Part shown: piece by piece, positions 24,688 to 32,384 of the stretch
How the letters are laid out: each line of letters opens with the position of its first letter
Numbering within the stretch: the stretch's first letter is position 1
Origin: Pseudobutyrivibrio sp.
Lineage (GTDB): Bacteria > Bacillota > Clostridia > Lachnospirales > Lachnospiraceae
Reading direction: 5' to 3'
Length of the DNA stretch: 64,000 nt
Assembly: GCF_015057185.1 (NCBI RefSeq)
Contig: NZ_SVEV01000014.1
Span: forward strand, 1 to 64,000
Program-made: the position numbers and the translations under genes
The notes under the pieces: model-generated
Seen by the model: the letters and a program-made list of their open reading frames with translations, nothing else
Told to the model about the DNA's origin: nothing
Database searches by the model: none

Positions 24688-24843
24688 CTATTGGTTTATA
24701 TGTTTTTTCAAGTCCTCTAATATTTCTTTGTAGGCTTCCACCTTTCCGTTAGCTACGCCGTTAAAGAATCCCGTCTCTCTGCCTGTTACCTCCTTCTGGG
24801 CTTCTTCTAGCTTCTTTGAATACTTCTCATACAAATCTTTCAT
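24688..24843 (-). CDS. Small helical protein downstream of the second variable gene
   Basis: 51 aa from ATG 24843, preceded by AAAGGAGG at 6 nt. The sequence KDLYEKYSKKLEEAQKEVTGRETGFFNGVANGKVEAYKEILEDLKKHI is a helical hairpin of unknown function. A longer reading of the frame would run through the second DGR variable repeat in another frame and is rejected. In DGRs a small helical accessory protein (Avd) often lies next to the variable gene. This one is much shorter than Avd (about 120 aa), so I do not call it Avd. Confidence 0.6.
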   Translation of the reverse strand: MKDLYEKYSKKLEEAQKEVTGRETGFFNGVANGKVEAYKEILEDLKKHINQ

Positions 24844-24926
24844 AACTGCCCTCCTTTCTGCGGAGGCGCTAACCTCCGCGTACTTGTGGTATAAATGGTA
24901 TAAAAACATGAACACTTTGTTATTGT

Positions 24927-24944
24927 CGCCCCACACGGGGGGCG
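24927..24944 (-). other. GC-rich hairpin downstream of DGR variable repeat 2
   Basis: Six-bp stem CGCCCC (24927-24932) with GGGGCG (24939-24944), 6-nt loop, directly downstream of the stop codon of the second variable gene. The arm sequence, loop length and distance from the repeat match the hairpin at 12-42, and the flank AATTCCGCCCC is shared. Conservation of both repeat and hairpin in two otherwise unrelated genes supports a role as retrohoming target. Confidence 0.7.
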
Positions 24945-24953
24945 GAATTACTG

Positions 24954-25505
24954 CTAACGCATTAAGAGGCAAGCCGGGCGAACGCCGAAGGCATGCGAAG
25001 CAGCGCTGGAGTGCGAGTGGCCGTAGGAGTCCAGGCGGCACGCGTAAGCAGAGGACGCGACATCAGCAAGCCACCACCAATCACTATATTTTCCGTTGTA
25101 ACCTTCTTGAGCTATGCGCTTGTGATGGTTCTTGAACATGTCTAGCATGTTTTCACCATCGAATACCTCTGCCTTTGTTAAAAGTCTCAGGTAATCTCCG
25201 TTTGAATCTTGTTTGATTGTTTCCTTGAACCAATCTGGAAGAGTCTTGTAAACCACCTCATTTAGATACTGTCTGATGTCACTGTTCAAGTAGCCTCCTG
25301 CTGTAGTTCCATCCTCATTCCAGGCAATGTCTTCGCCTAGCGTATGAGTCCACACAACTAGGATGCAATCATCTTCTACGGTTGCCACTTCTACCTCGTG
25401 AGTGTTTCCATCAATATCCTGAAATGCGAATCTATCACCCTGCTGCAATTCGCTCATGTTATTAACTGACTGTTCTATAGTTCTTGTAATCTTTAATGCT
25501 TCCAT
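24954..25505 (-). CDS. Second DGR-type variable protein (DUF6273-like domain)
   Basis: 183 aa, ATG with AGGAGG. The whole protein looks like a DUF6273-type C-type-lectin-like domain: GDRFAFQDIDGNTHEVEVATVEDDCILVVW (21-50), GGYLNSDIRQYLNEVVYKTLPDWFKETI (70-97), YLRLLTKAEVFDG, then SDWWWLADVASSAYACRLD and the closing FGVRPACLL. Residues 148-177 are the variable repeat shared with the tail fibre. It has no signal peptide, membrane segment or tail-attachment domain and lies in the early region between an HD enzyme and a late regulator. It is therefore unlikely to be a virion fibre; what it binds is unknown. Confidence 0.8.
   Translation of the reverse strand: MEALKITRTIEQSVNNMSELQQGDRFAFQDIDGNTHEVEVATVEDDCILVVWTHTLGEDIAWNEDGTTAGGYLNSDIRQYLNEVVYKTLPDWFKETIKQDSNGDYLRLLTKAEVFDGENMLDMFKNHHKRIAQEGYNGKYSDWWWLADVASSAYACRLDSYGHSHSSAASHAFGVRPACLLMR
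24975..25064 (-). repeat. DGR variable repeat 2 (VR2)
   Basis: Encodes residues 148-177 of the second variable protein. It aligns without gaps to VR1 (64-153): 15 of 90 bases differ, all at codon positions 1 or 2, changing residues 148, 154, 157, 158, 160, 161, 163, 165, 166, 168 and 171 and leaving every third position identical. Similarity stops at once 5' of the repeat and continues 3' to the hairpin. This is the signature of two target repeats fed by one template. Confidence 0.85.
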
Positions 25506-25513
25506 ATTCCCTC

Positions 25514-26140
25514 CTATATGTTCTTAATCTGACTTGCTATTATGTTAGCGGTCTGTGTGTACAATACGTTTGGATACTGCTGCACCGCCCGCGTAACAAA
25601 TGGCCATTCCTTTTGGTCTGTATACGCTCCCATGTGGTAACGAATGCACATCATTTCCTCTTTTGTTAACCATTCTATTAGGTCAAGGGCTATGATGAGT
25701 GATAGGCTGCCGTGACCATCTAATAGTCTTTCACCAATATATTCGATCTCGTAACCTGTTTCCTTAGGCTTTATTTTGTAGCTTTGAGTCTTGCACAAAT
25801 CATGTAATAGGCCGACGACCAATGGAGAATCTTCTTTTTGCCATCTAAGGCCTAACTTATTTGTGAAATTAACAAGCTGCTCTGTGACTTCTTTGGAATG
25901 TTTATAAAGTCCTCCGGGGATGTTACCATGATGTGATTTTGCTGCCGGTGCTGTGAAATAATCACAATCAACTAATAGCTCAATCATGTTCTTGAGTCGT
26001 TCTGATTTATCGCTGTAGCATTCTATGAAATCATCTATGTTTCTTTGTTCTACCTCTTCCATGAGAGTTTCAAATGTTTTAGGCGGCCTAAGATTTTCAG
26101 CGTACTTATTAAACATTTCTAATGTTTCTTCTGTTGTCAC
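25514..26140 (-). CDS. HD-domain phosphohydrolase
   Basis: About 208 aa from GTG 26140 (AAGGGGTG 8 nt upstream; GTG 26149 is possible). Metal-binding HD features are GGLYKHSKEVTEQLV, LVVGLLHDLCKTQSY and DGHGSLSLIIALDLI, the H...HD...H/D pattern of the HD superfamily. Phage-encoded members often act on nucleotides (dNTP or cyclic-nucleotide hydrolysis); the substrate here cannot be told. It overlaps the MazG-like gene upstream, suggesting nucleotide-pool roles for both. Confidence 0.78.
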   Translation of the reverse strand: MTTEETLEMFNKYAENLRPPKTFETLMEEVEQRNIDDFIECYSDKSERLKNMIELLVDCDYFTAPAAKSHHGNIPGGLYKHSKEVTEQLVNFTNKLGLRWQKEDSPLVVGLLHDLCKTQSYKIKPKETGYEIEYIGERLLDGHGSLSLIIALDLIEWLTKEEMMCIRYHMGAYTDQKEWPFVTRAVQQYPNVLYTQTANIIASQIKNI

Positions 26141-26465
26141 AGAACTCACCCCTTTCGAACATCTGACCTTTACGTGCTACTGCTGCTACCTGGATACTTT
26201 CAATCGCAAGCTTTAATGCTTTTTGTTTGATGAAATGGAACTGGTCTGCAACGTTACTCTCTACTGCATTACTCTTTGTGTTTGCCCAAATGCTTTCAAG
26301 CATCTCCTCGATGTTTTCGAGTTCTTCTTTGGCCTCCTCTATTTCCTCTTTAAGGACTGCGTAGCTTTCATGTCTTGAGTGGTTGTTGCCAAAGCGTTTA
26401 ACAGCCTGCTCATATTCCTTATCTATCAATGCTTCTATCTCAATATCTTTAATTGCGCTTGCCAT
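26109..26465 (-). CDS. MazG-like helical protein (putative NTP pyrophosphohydrolase)
   Basis: 118 aa, all helical. HESYAVLKEEIEEAKEELENIEEML carries the ExxE acidic helix pattern, and the C-terminal half (LAIESIQVAAVARKG) resembles the second helix of MazG / all-alpha NTP-PPases, which remove non-canonical or excess NTPs. A clear ExxD second motif is not obvious, so function is tentative. It overlaps the HD gene by about 30 nt. Confidence 0.6.
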   Translation of the reverse strand: MASAIKDIEIEALIDKEYEQAVKRFGNNHSRHESYAVLKEEIEEAKEELENIEEMLESIWANTKSNAVESNVADQFHFIKQKALKLAIESIQVAAVARKGQMFERGEFCDNRRNIRNV

Positions 26466-26477
26466 TTCTTTTCCCCC

Positions 26478-27563
26478 TTACCTTGTCTTTTCCATGTAGT
26501 TCTCTATTTCTTCTGCAAGGTCCTTCTGTCCTGCTGCATCAAGCTCGCATTTTGCTCTATCTAGGAGCTCTCTTTGACGCTTATGTGATACATATGCCTT
26601 ATATCTTGCGGCTCGCTTTTTATTTACAAAGAATATTGCTCTCTCGCTGCCTACAACCTCCCCGTACCTCATAGATACCTTTCTGACCTGCAATTCGGGG
26701 ATACCTAACTTTCTAAGCATCTGAGCAAGGTTATCAGCTGTTAACATTCTGCACATGTTATCCACAATCTCTTCATCACCGATGTAATTCGATAATTTTT
26801 CATGTACGCCATCTATTACGACTTCTAGCTGCTCGGAATCGAACAAGTCTATTAGGTACATCTTTAAGATGTCCTCTAGCTGCTCTTTTCTTTGCTCAAT
26901 TGTGTATCTGATGTCTGTTAACAAGAACTCGGTCATTACTGTTGGGAATGTTTCCTTTGGATTGCTTGCGTAGTACATCACAGACTCTCTATCAGCTGAT
27001 CTATCTTTAAATGCTGGGTATACCATGCCGATTGAAGGTTTAGCCATTACCCAATCGCGCTCTCTTAGACCAATTAGATTATCTTTGCACTCTATACCTG
27101 GCTCAGAGAGTTTTACAGGACATACTGCGCATACGATGTAGTGATAGGTTTCTTCTGATTCATCAATGGCCTCCCCTGCCGCATTTACCTTTACTACGTC
27201 GTAATTATCTTCTACTAGGATGATTAGGTATCTTCCTAGTGTGTCATAATGTGGGATAAGCCCTTCATAGAAGCTTTTAACTGACATATCATCTTCTAGA
27301 CCTGCATTCCAAAGATTGTAGATTGATGTACCCTCATAGGTGTCTTCTAAGTCAAGCATCTTCTCTTCAGGCTTTCCCGAAAATATCTGTTTAACTACTG
27401 CTGCATACTTGAACTGTTCTTCCTCTGGCATTGCCAGAAATGACTTGTTAAACTCCGTCAATATCTCGCCCTCACTCACGTATGCTGCTCGGATACGTGA
27501 AAAAGAAACAATATTATCCTTTACATTAGCTTTTAACTCGTTTAGACATTTTGCACTTAACAT
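26478..27563 (-). CDS. DUF4317 family protein
   Basis: 361 aa. FSRIRAAYVSEGEILTEFNKSFLAMPEEEQFKYAAVVKQIFSGKPEEKMLDLE (residues 20-72, quoted in part) and the YHYIVCAVCPVKLSEPGI / IGMVYPAFKDRSADRESVMYY blocks fit DUF4317, a family of unknown function mostly found in Clostridia chromosomes. Finding it inside the early operon of a prophage is unusual. The C-terminal 50 residues are charged and helical. No catalytic motif is evident. Confidence 0.72.
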   Translation of the reverse strand: MLSAKCLNELKANVKDNIVSFSRIRAAYVSEGEILTEFNKSFLAMPEEEQFKYAAVVKQIFSGKPEEKMLDLEDTYEGTSIYNLWNAGLEDDMSVKSFYEGLIPHYDTLGRYLIILVEDNYDVVKVNAAGEAIDESEETYHYIVCAVCPVKLSEPGIECKDNLIGLRERDWVMAKPSIGMVYPAFKDRSADRESVMYYASNPKETFPTVMTEFLLTDIRYTIEQRKEQLEDILKMYLIDLFDSEQLEVVIDGVHEKLSNYIGDEEIVDNMCRMLTADNLAQMLRKLGIPELQVRKVSMRYGEVVGSERAIFFVNKKRAARYKAYVSHKRQRELLDRAKCELDAAGQKDLAEEIENYMEKTR

Positions 27564-27575
27564 AACCTCTCTCCT

Positions 27576-27914
27576 TTACCATTTTGAATAAACTAAATCC
27601 TCTTCGTTCCAGTTCCTGTAATTACTCCTTAGGTAATCAGCAAATATCTTTAGCATTTCCTCTCGATTACCCTTATTTCCGTTATCGAGCATCATGTGAT
27701 GCCATTTGCAGCCTATGGCACCGTTTTTAGCGATGCCTAGGCCACCTTTTGACCTTGGAATGTAGTGCATTGTCTCAAAGATGCTTAAATCTAGTGGCAG
27801 TGCACCCTCCATCATGTAGTTTTGCTTACAAAAGATGCATCCTGAGTCTCTTGAATATATTTCCTCTCTTTCCTTTTGTGAAAACTCGCAAGCTCTTGTG
27901 CGTTTGCTGGCCAT
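27576..27914 (-). CDS. HNH endonuclease domain protein
   Basis: 112 aa from ATG 27914 (GGGAGG upstream). REEIYSRDSGCIFCKQNY, ETMHYIPRSKGGLGIAKNGAIGCKWHHMMLDNG and the C-x2-C pair form an HNH/McrA-type beta-beta-alpha metal fold. Phage HNH proteins act as nicking or packaging-associated endonucleases; this one is far from the terminase, so a homing or recombination role is equally possible. The gene start lies inside the end of the DUF4406-like gene. Confidence 0.75.
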   Translation of the reverse strand: MASKRTRACEFSQKEREEIYSRDSGCIFCKQNYMMEGALPLDLSIFETMHYIPRSKGGLGIAKNGAIGCKWHHMMLDNGNKGNREEMLKIFADYLRSNYRNWNEEDLVYSKW

Positions 27915-28221
27915 GACAAGTACCTCCCTCAAATGTTAGTGATATTCCGTTTTCTACTGCGTACTTGAGCACTAGCTTGCAGCCTTTTGACTTTTCCCAG
28001 CCTCTTGTCATGTATACAGCGTCGCAGGTATCCATGAGGGCGTATGAGACATGCATATATTGCTCATGTGTTGTTGTATCTGGCATCTTGCCATTAATCT
28101 TTGCTGGGTTTACAGGTTCATAGCCTGCTAATTTCAACATCTTTTCTGCTAGATTAAAACGTCTGTTATAATCCGTGGTTCCTGTGATAGGACCACTAAT
28201 ATAAATTCTCCCTTTGCTCAT
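27826..28221 (-). CDS. DUF4406 / nucleoside 2-deoxyribosyltransferase-like protein
   Basis: 131 aa from ATG 28221 with AGGAGG; the frame extends upstream without a ribosome site. KGRIYISGPITGTTDYNRRFNLAEKML and the later HVSYALMDTCDAVYMTRGWEKSKGCKLVLKYAVENGISLTFEG are the conserved blocks of DUF4406, related to nucleoside deoxyribosyltransferases. It may salvage or modify nucleotides. The last 30 residues read through the start of the HNH gene in another frame (88-nt overlap), an unusually long overlap, so the C-terminus may be a recent extension. Confidence 0.75.
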   Translation of the reverse strand: MSKGRIYISGPITGTTDYNRRFNLAEKMLKLAGYEPVNPAKINGKMPDTTTHEQYMHVSYALMDTCDAVYMTRGWEKSKGCKLVLKYAVENGISLTFEGGTCHGQQTHKSLRVFTKGKRGNIFKRLRMHLL

Positions 28222-28297
28222 AGCCCCTCCTAATTTGTTTTTGTTATCCAAATGAGAACCAGTAAACCTATCACTATCCATCCCTGCAGCTCTGTCA

Positions 28298-29614
28298 TTA
28301 CTCATCCTCCTCTTTATCCGGTAAGGTTAGCTCATAGTCATATAGTGCTCTTGCTAAATTCTGTAGATACTGGCCAACCAAATAGCCCGAATTGCTCTGC
28401 AGCTCCCTAATCTTTGTACTTGTAATATCAGGCTTGCATACCTCGTTTCTAATACCATCAATAAGGCTTAATACATCTTCTCTAGCCCTCTCTACTTCAT
28501 CAGGGAATTCATCCTGCTGCACTGCGTCGCTTTCTTGGTTAGTGTTATCAAGATCATCGTCTTTGTTATCAACTTCTTGGATTTTGTTCTCAAATTCTTG
28601 TGATTCGTTTTCATTTTCTTGGATTTCGTTCGCAACTCCTTCTGCTTCATAATCCTCTGGCAATATTTCAGGGCAACTCTCTGCAAAATCCATTTGACCT
28701 GGTACCTGTGGCTCAGGTTCTTCCTCTGGTTCTGCTTTAACTACCCTCGTTTCCTTCTTAGGCTTCGATTCTTGCACCGGCGCAACTGGATACTTTTTCT
28801 CGTAACGCTTTTCCCATTTTTCTTCAGGAGTTTTGTCAAATGGTAGTTCCGAAGCTACACCTGCATATGTCCATGCTGCTGCAACATCGTTCCAATCATA
28901 GGTTTCTTTTTCTCCTGTTCGAGAATTAATAATAGATACCTTTTCTTCCGAACAAGCAAGCATCATTCGACCTTTTCCTGTTACTCTGACTGAATATATT
29001 CTGGTGTCAGAAGGGACCATAATAATTGGCAGCTGCCTTACGAGTTCTTCTACCTTATCCACCCACGCTATAGCTGCTATCTTGATGTACAGCTCTGGGG
29101 AAGTCTCTCCCAATGCTAAGATGGTCTCATATAAGAGCTTTGAGCGTTCATCCACGTCCTCCAGGTTGTAAGCCAATGGATTTGCGCCCTCGCAGAGTCT
29201 TTCGATATCAGAAGTCTCTTTTTCGGCGTCAAATTCATTCTTTAACTCTGTGATTTCTGCTTTAGTCATCTCAGGAGTCAATTCTTCATTCATTGATTCA
29301 GGGAGCTGTAACATAACAGTTAGCTTTGCGTATCCGTATCCCTGATATTTACTATCTAGCTTGTCGCTATAACCGCCCTCTGCAAATTTATCGTTGATTG
29401 CGATAAATCTGCTGACATAAGTTGAATTTAGGCTATATTCTGCTTCTGCAAATTCTGCAACTGTTTTATAGCCGCTCTCTTCGAGTACATTTGTGTCCCT
29501 GGCCACCTTTAACAGGTATCCAAGCCTTACAAAACTTTCTGCTGTCTCCTTAACTACTCTGTCGCACTCCTGCTTAAATTCTTGGTACGTTTTTTGGTAA
29601 ATAATTTCTTCCAT
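28298..29614 (-). CDS. Large early-region protein with ParB-like/DUF3102-like N-terminal helices
   Basis: 438 aa, family not certain. Residues 10-110 (ETAESFVRLGYLLKVARDTNVLEESGYKTVAEFAEAEYSLNSTYVSRFIAINDKF) look like the HTH-containing helical region seen in many Clostridia phage and plasmid proteins. Residues about 115-260 are mixed. Residues 275-370 are a low-complexity Glu/Gln/Asn/Pro stretch with imprecise repeats (FENKIQEVDNK, DLDNTNQES). The C-terminus (REDVLSLIDGIRNEVCKPD...GQYLQNLARALYDYEL) is helical. A DNA-binding or partition-type role is possible but unproven. It contains the one-mismatch copy of the palindrome at 28772-28785. Confidence 0.6.
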   Translation of the reverse strand: MEEIIYQKTYQEFKQECDRVVKETAESFVRLGYLLKVARDTNVLEESGYKTVAEFAEAEYSLNSTYVSRFIAINDKFAEGGYSDKLDSKYQGYGYAKLTVMLQLPESMNEELTPEMTKAEITELKNEFDAEKETSDIERLCEGANPLAYNLEDVDERSKLLYETILALGETSPELYIKIAAIAWVDKVEELVRQLPIIMVPSDTRIYSVRVTGKGRMMLACSEEKVSIINSRTGEKETYDWNDVAAAWTYAGVASELPFDKTPEEKWEKRYEKKYPVAPVQESKPKKETRVVKAEPEEEPEPQVPGQMDFAESCPEILPEDYEAEGVANEIQENENESQEFENKIQEVDNKDDDLDNTNQESDAVQQDEFPDEVERAREDVLSLIDGIRNEVCKPDITSTKIRELQSNSGYLVGQYLQNLARALYDYELTLPDKEEDE

Positions 29615-29622
29615 ACTCCCTC

Positions 29623-31833
29623 CTACATTGCTTTCATAAAGTCTGCTTCTAATACATCAGCTAAGAGCTGACCGGCTAGTGCTCCATGCCATACTTTCTT
29701 TTGGTCTTTTCTAAGCTGTTTATAGTTCTCTACTCTTAAGTGATCTGCTACGACTCCCAACTCTTTTTCTTCAGGAGTTAGCTTCTTTAAGAAATACTTT
29801 TGCCATTTTTTGAGGAACGGTATAGCCTTTTTGAAATCCTCATTTTGCTTGTCTCCTGTTGTTCTCTTTTGTCTGATGTTTCCACCTGGCTCAACCTCAA
29901 GTGTGTACCATGGGATATCAGGACATTTGCTGTGCCTCAAGAAAAATAAATAGCTTTCGTCTCTTTCGATTCTGTCGTAGTAATAATCTGAGGTATGAAC
30001 ACAGTGGCTAAGTACTATTCCCTCTGTCACAATATCCTTGATGCTTTCAGGGACTGTTATTACATAGTCGCCTGCTGCAAACTCGAACTTTTTAAGCTTT
30101 GGTAATTGCTTATCTACCTTTGGCCACTTTTTCTCTAAGTCTTTGACCATTTTATCTATGCCCTGCTGAGACCTATAAACTACTAACTTATCGTGGGCTA
30201 GCTTCAAATCCTTTGGCTTATATATTTGCTCCAAATCAATGTTCATCTTCATTTTTTCAGCCATATTCAAATAATCAGCCCAGGTTCTTATGGTGTCTTC
30301 CATGCTGCTACATGAAAGATTGCACTGTTTGATTAAATAATTAGCTGTTTTGATAAAAGTCATTTGACTAGGAACAAAATTCAATTGTGATGGCTCGATT
30401 TCCTCTGCATCTAATCGCTGTATAAGCTCATCTGGCCAAATAGTGTTTTCCTGCTTCTCTCTTTGCAGCCATTCAAGAGCTGACCAGCCGCCTTGCATAT
30501 TTTTAAGGCGATGTAGTCTTGATTTATCAATCCTTAGATTTTTGCTTAACTCTGAGGCTTCAAAATCGATAACAGTGTCCTCTGCCTTTAGCCTTGTGTA
30601 TCGATAATGTTCCAGAATATCTTTGTCTAATTTAAACATTCCGACTTTGGCCAATCTTTCAATTATTGGATATTGCCTTTCAATGTTTAAGTACTTAGCC
30701 AAATCACAAGGCAACTCTTTCCATAGAGGAAATGCGCTTTGCTTAAGCCAGCTCTTTTTCAAGAGACTTTTTATATTTGATGGGTAGAGCCTGGTTGCAC
30801 TGTAGTAGGCATAATCAAAATAGTTATACTTCTGCTTTACCCATCGCATATATTTGTTTTTGTATGAATCCCAGTTGTAGACTCTAATAGTTTCGTCTTC
30901 AAACATTAGTATTCGTTGCCATTCGTAGAGGTGTGTTCTAGGATTCATATAGTCACAATAATTTATGCTGTATGAATATTTACGTACGACTATTCCATCC
31001 TCTACAGGCTGTGCCAGCTGAGCATTTCCGCTTGTTGTAAGTGTTCTTATTTTTCCTAACGATTTGAAAGTTCCTTTCGTTTTACATCTAGGACATTTAC
31101 AAGGCTTTCCGTGTTTTGGATTCACAATTGGAACCATCTTTTCGCACCTTGTGCAATAACCTTCTTTCTGACCATTCTTTGAGTACTCATAGATTATGAA
31201 ATAGTTATTGAGGCAGTTCTTTTTGAGCCATTTTTCAAAATTCTTTGGTGTCTCAGGAATTAGGCTCATATCTTCATCCCAAGGTGTTGTCTCTCGTCGT
31301 TCCCTTGCCTCTATATCAGCTTCCCTAATCTTGTTTTGCCAATTCATAAGGCAATCAATTGGCTTTTTAGGTTGTGTATACCAATCAGTAAGCCCTTTGA
31401 GTGTCTTAGTGGCATCGGCATTGATAAAAACTTTATAGGTGTGGTTATAACAGCCATCTCTTTCGAATCCTTCGTAGTAACCTCTGTTTTCGTTTACTAG
31501 ATTCCTAAAAAAGCTATTTGACCATCTTAGTTCCTTGTAGTTTTCATCAAGGATTCTATTGATCCATTCATCACCGTCTGGATTTAGGAATATTTCAAAC
31601 TTTGGTGTGGTGATTCCTTTTCTGAGCCAACTATTTAAGAAAACGGCTATCTTGATATATGGTCCTAAGCACTGGACGCGCAAGAATATTGAATACACAG
31701 GCAGCATCTTTGTGTTTGGTTTTGATTTGCCGTACCAATAACGCTGTGGCTTTTCTACTTCCAAATAGGCTTTCTGTACCATCTCTTTTGTGGCTTCAAG
31801 CCTTCGGAGAGCTCTAAGAATATCTTTTTTCAT
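29623..31833 (-). CDS. PcfJ-like protein
   Basis: 736 aa from ATG 31833 (AAAGGAGG upstream). A zinc-ribbon (CTRCEKMVPIVNPKHGKPCKCPRCKTKG) near residues 225-252 and the C-terminal PcfJ core (IVTEGIVLSHCVHTSDYYYDRIERDESYLFFLRHSK...WYTLEVEPGGNIRQKRTTGDKQNE) identify the family. PcfJ was named in the conjugative plasmid pCF10 and is common in phages and integrative elements of Firmicutes; its biochemical function is not known. It lies at the centre of the early operon beside the DUF7666-like gene. Confidence 0.82.
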   Translation of the reverse strand: MKKDILRALRRLEATKEMVQKAYLEVEKPQRYWYGKSKPNTKMLPVYSIFLRVQCLGPYIKIAVFLNSWLRKGITTPKFEIFLNPDGDEWINRILDENYKELRWSNSFFRNLVNENRGYYEGFERDGCYNHTYKVFINADATKTLKGLTDWYTQPKKPIDCLMNWQNKIREADIEARERRETTPWDEDMSLIPETPKNFEKWLKKNCLNNYFIIYEYSKNGQKEGYCTRCEKMVPIVNPKHGKPCKCPRCKTKGTFKSLGKIRTLTTSGNAQLAQPVEDGIVVRKYSYSINYCDYMNPRTHLYEWQRILMFEDETIRVYNWDSYKNKYMRWVKQKYNYFDYAYYSATRLYPSNIKSLLKKSWLKQSAFPLWKELPCDLAKYLNIERQYPIIERLAKVGMFKLDKDILEHYRYTRLKAEDTVIDFEASELSKNLRIDKSRLHRLKNMQGGWSALEWLQREKQENTIWPDELIQRLDAEEIEPSQLNFVPSQMTFIKTANYLIKQCNLSCSSMEDTIRTWADYLNMAEKMKMNIDLEQIYKPKDLKLAHDKLVVYRSQQGIDKMVKDLEKKWPKVDKQLPKLKKFEFAAGDYVITVPESIKDIVTEGIVLSHCVHTSDYYYDRIERDESYLFFLRHSKCPDIPWYTLEVEPGGNIRQKRTTGDKQNEDFKKAIPFLKKWQKYFLKKLTPEEKELGVVADHLRVENYKQLRKDQKKVWHGALAGQLLADVLEADFMKAM

Positions 31834-31834
31834 C

Positions 31835-32374
31835 CTAGGCCTCCTTTCCGAGTACGTTGTAAAAGGTATCTGGCTGGATATCTTTTCCATCTACTAAAAA
31901 GATGCCTATATCTGTTACATAACCAGCTCTGTCTTCTTGGACCAGACAGATAATACTGCCTGCTGCACCGCTCGCCTTTGGGTGCCTTCCACGTGCTATT
32001 ACATATCCATCCCTTGCTATTCCTTTATCCTTCTTTATTCGCTGGTTATACTCGCGCTTAGGGTGGTCTTGCATCCATTTACATTCGAGTGCCACTAGCT
32101 GCTGCAAACTGATTTCTTTTAGGATTGTGATATCTGTACAAGCCAATCGTCCGGTACCGTCCTCGTGTACATCTCCCTTTATGTCCACGACACAATAACG
32201 TGCAGTATTTCCGCTATACCAGTCCAGTACCTCTATTGGCTCTTCTACTACATGAAATCCTGCTGCAACGCACTGAGCTTTATCCTCTGTATATCGCTTT
32301 CCGACCTCATACTGAAATGTTCCAGTTCCCATGGTGCAAGCGAGGTCTTTGTTGAAACCTTTATAGCAAATCAT
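31835..32374 (-). CDS. DUF7666-like protein
   Basis: 179 aa. YKGFNKDLACTMGTGTFQYEVGKRYTEDKAQCVAAGFHVVEEPIEVLDWY (quoted in part) is the recurring beginning of a phage protein family with 'YKGF...F.FEVGK.Y...G.HAC..P..V..YY'. Residues 140-175 (KASGAAGSIICLVQEDRAGYVTDIG) form a beta-rich end. Function unknown. It lies immediately upstream of the PcfJ-like gene with a 1-nt gap, so they are translationally linked. Confidence 0.65.
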   Translation of the reverse strand: MICYKGFNKDLACTMGTGTFQYEVGKRYTEDKAQCVAAGFHVVEEPIEVLDWYSGNTARYCVVDIKGDVHEDGTGRLACTDITILKEISLQQLVALECKWMQDHPKREYNQRIKKDKGIARDGYVIARGRHPKASGAAGSIICLVQEDRAGYVTDIGIFLVDGKDIQPDTFYNVLGKEA

Positions 32375-32384
32375 GGTGGCCCTC

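Noticed and set aside
24688..24843. The 51-aa gene as the DGR accessory protein Avd
   Set aside because: Avd proteins are about 120 aa four-helix bundles; this product is less than half that length and shows no clear match.
24975..25064. VR2 (or VR1) being the DGR template itself
   Set aside because: At many differing positions neither copy carries adenine, so neither can be the source of the other by adenine mutagenesis; both also encode protein in frame.
24844..25135. Alternative frames on both strands over the second variable repeat, including an N-terminal extension of the 51-aa gene
   Set aside because: GC-rich repeat sequence opens extra frames. The 51-aa gene has its own strong ribosome site at 24843, and the codon pattern of the repeat only makes sense in the frame ending at 24954.
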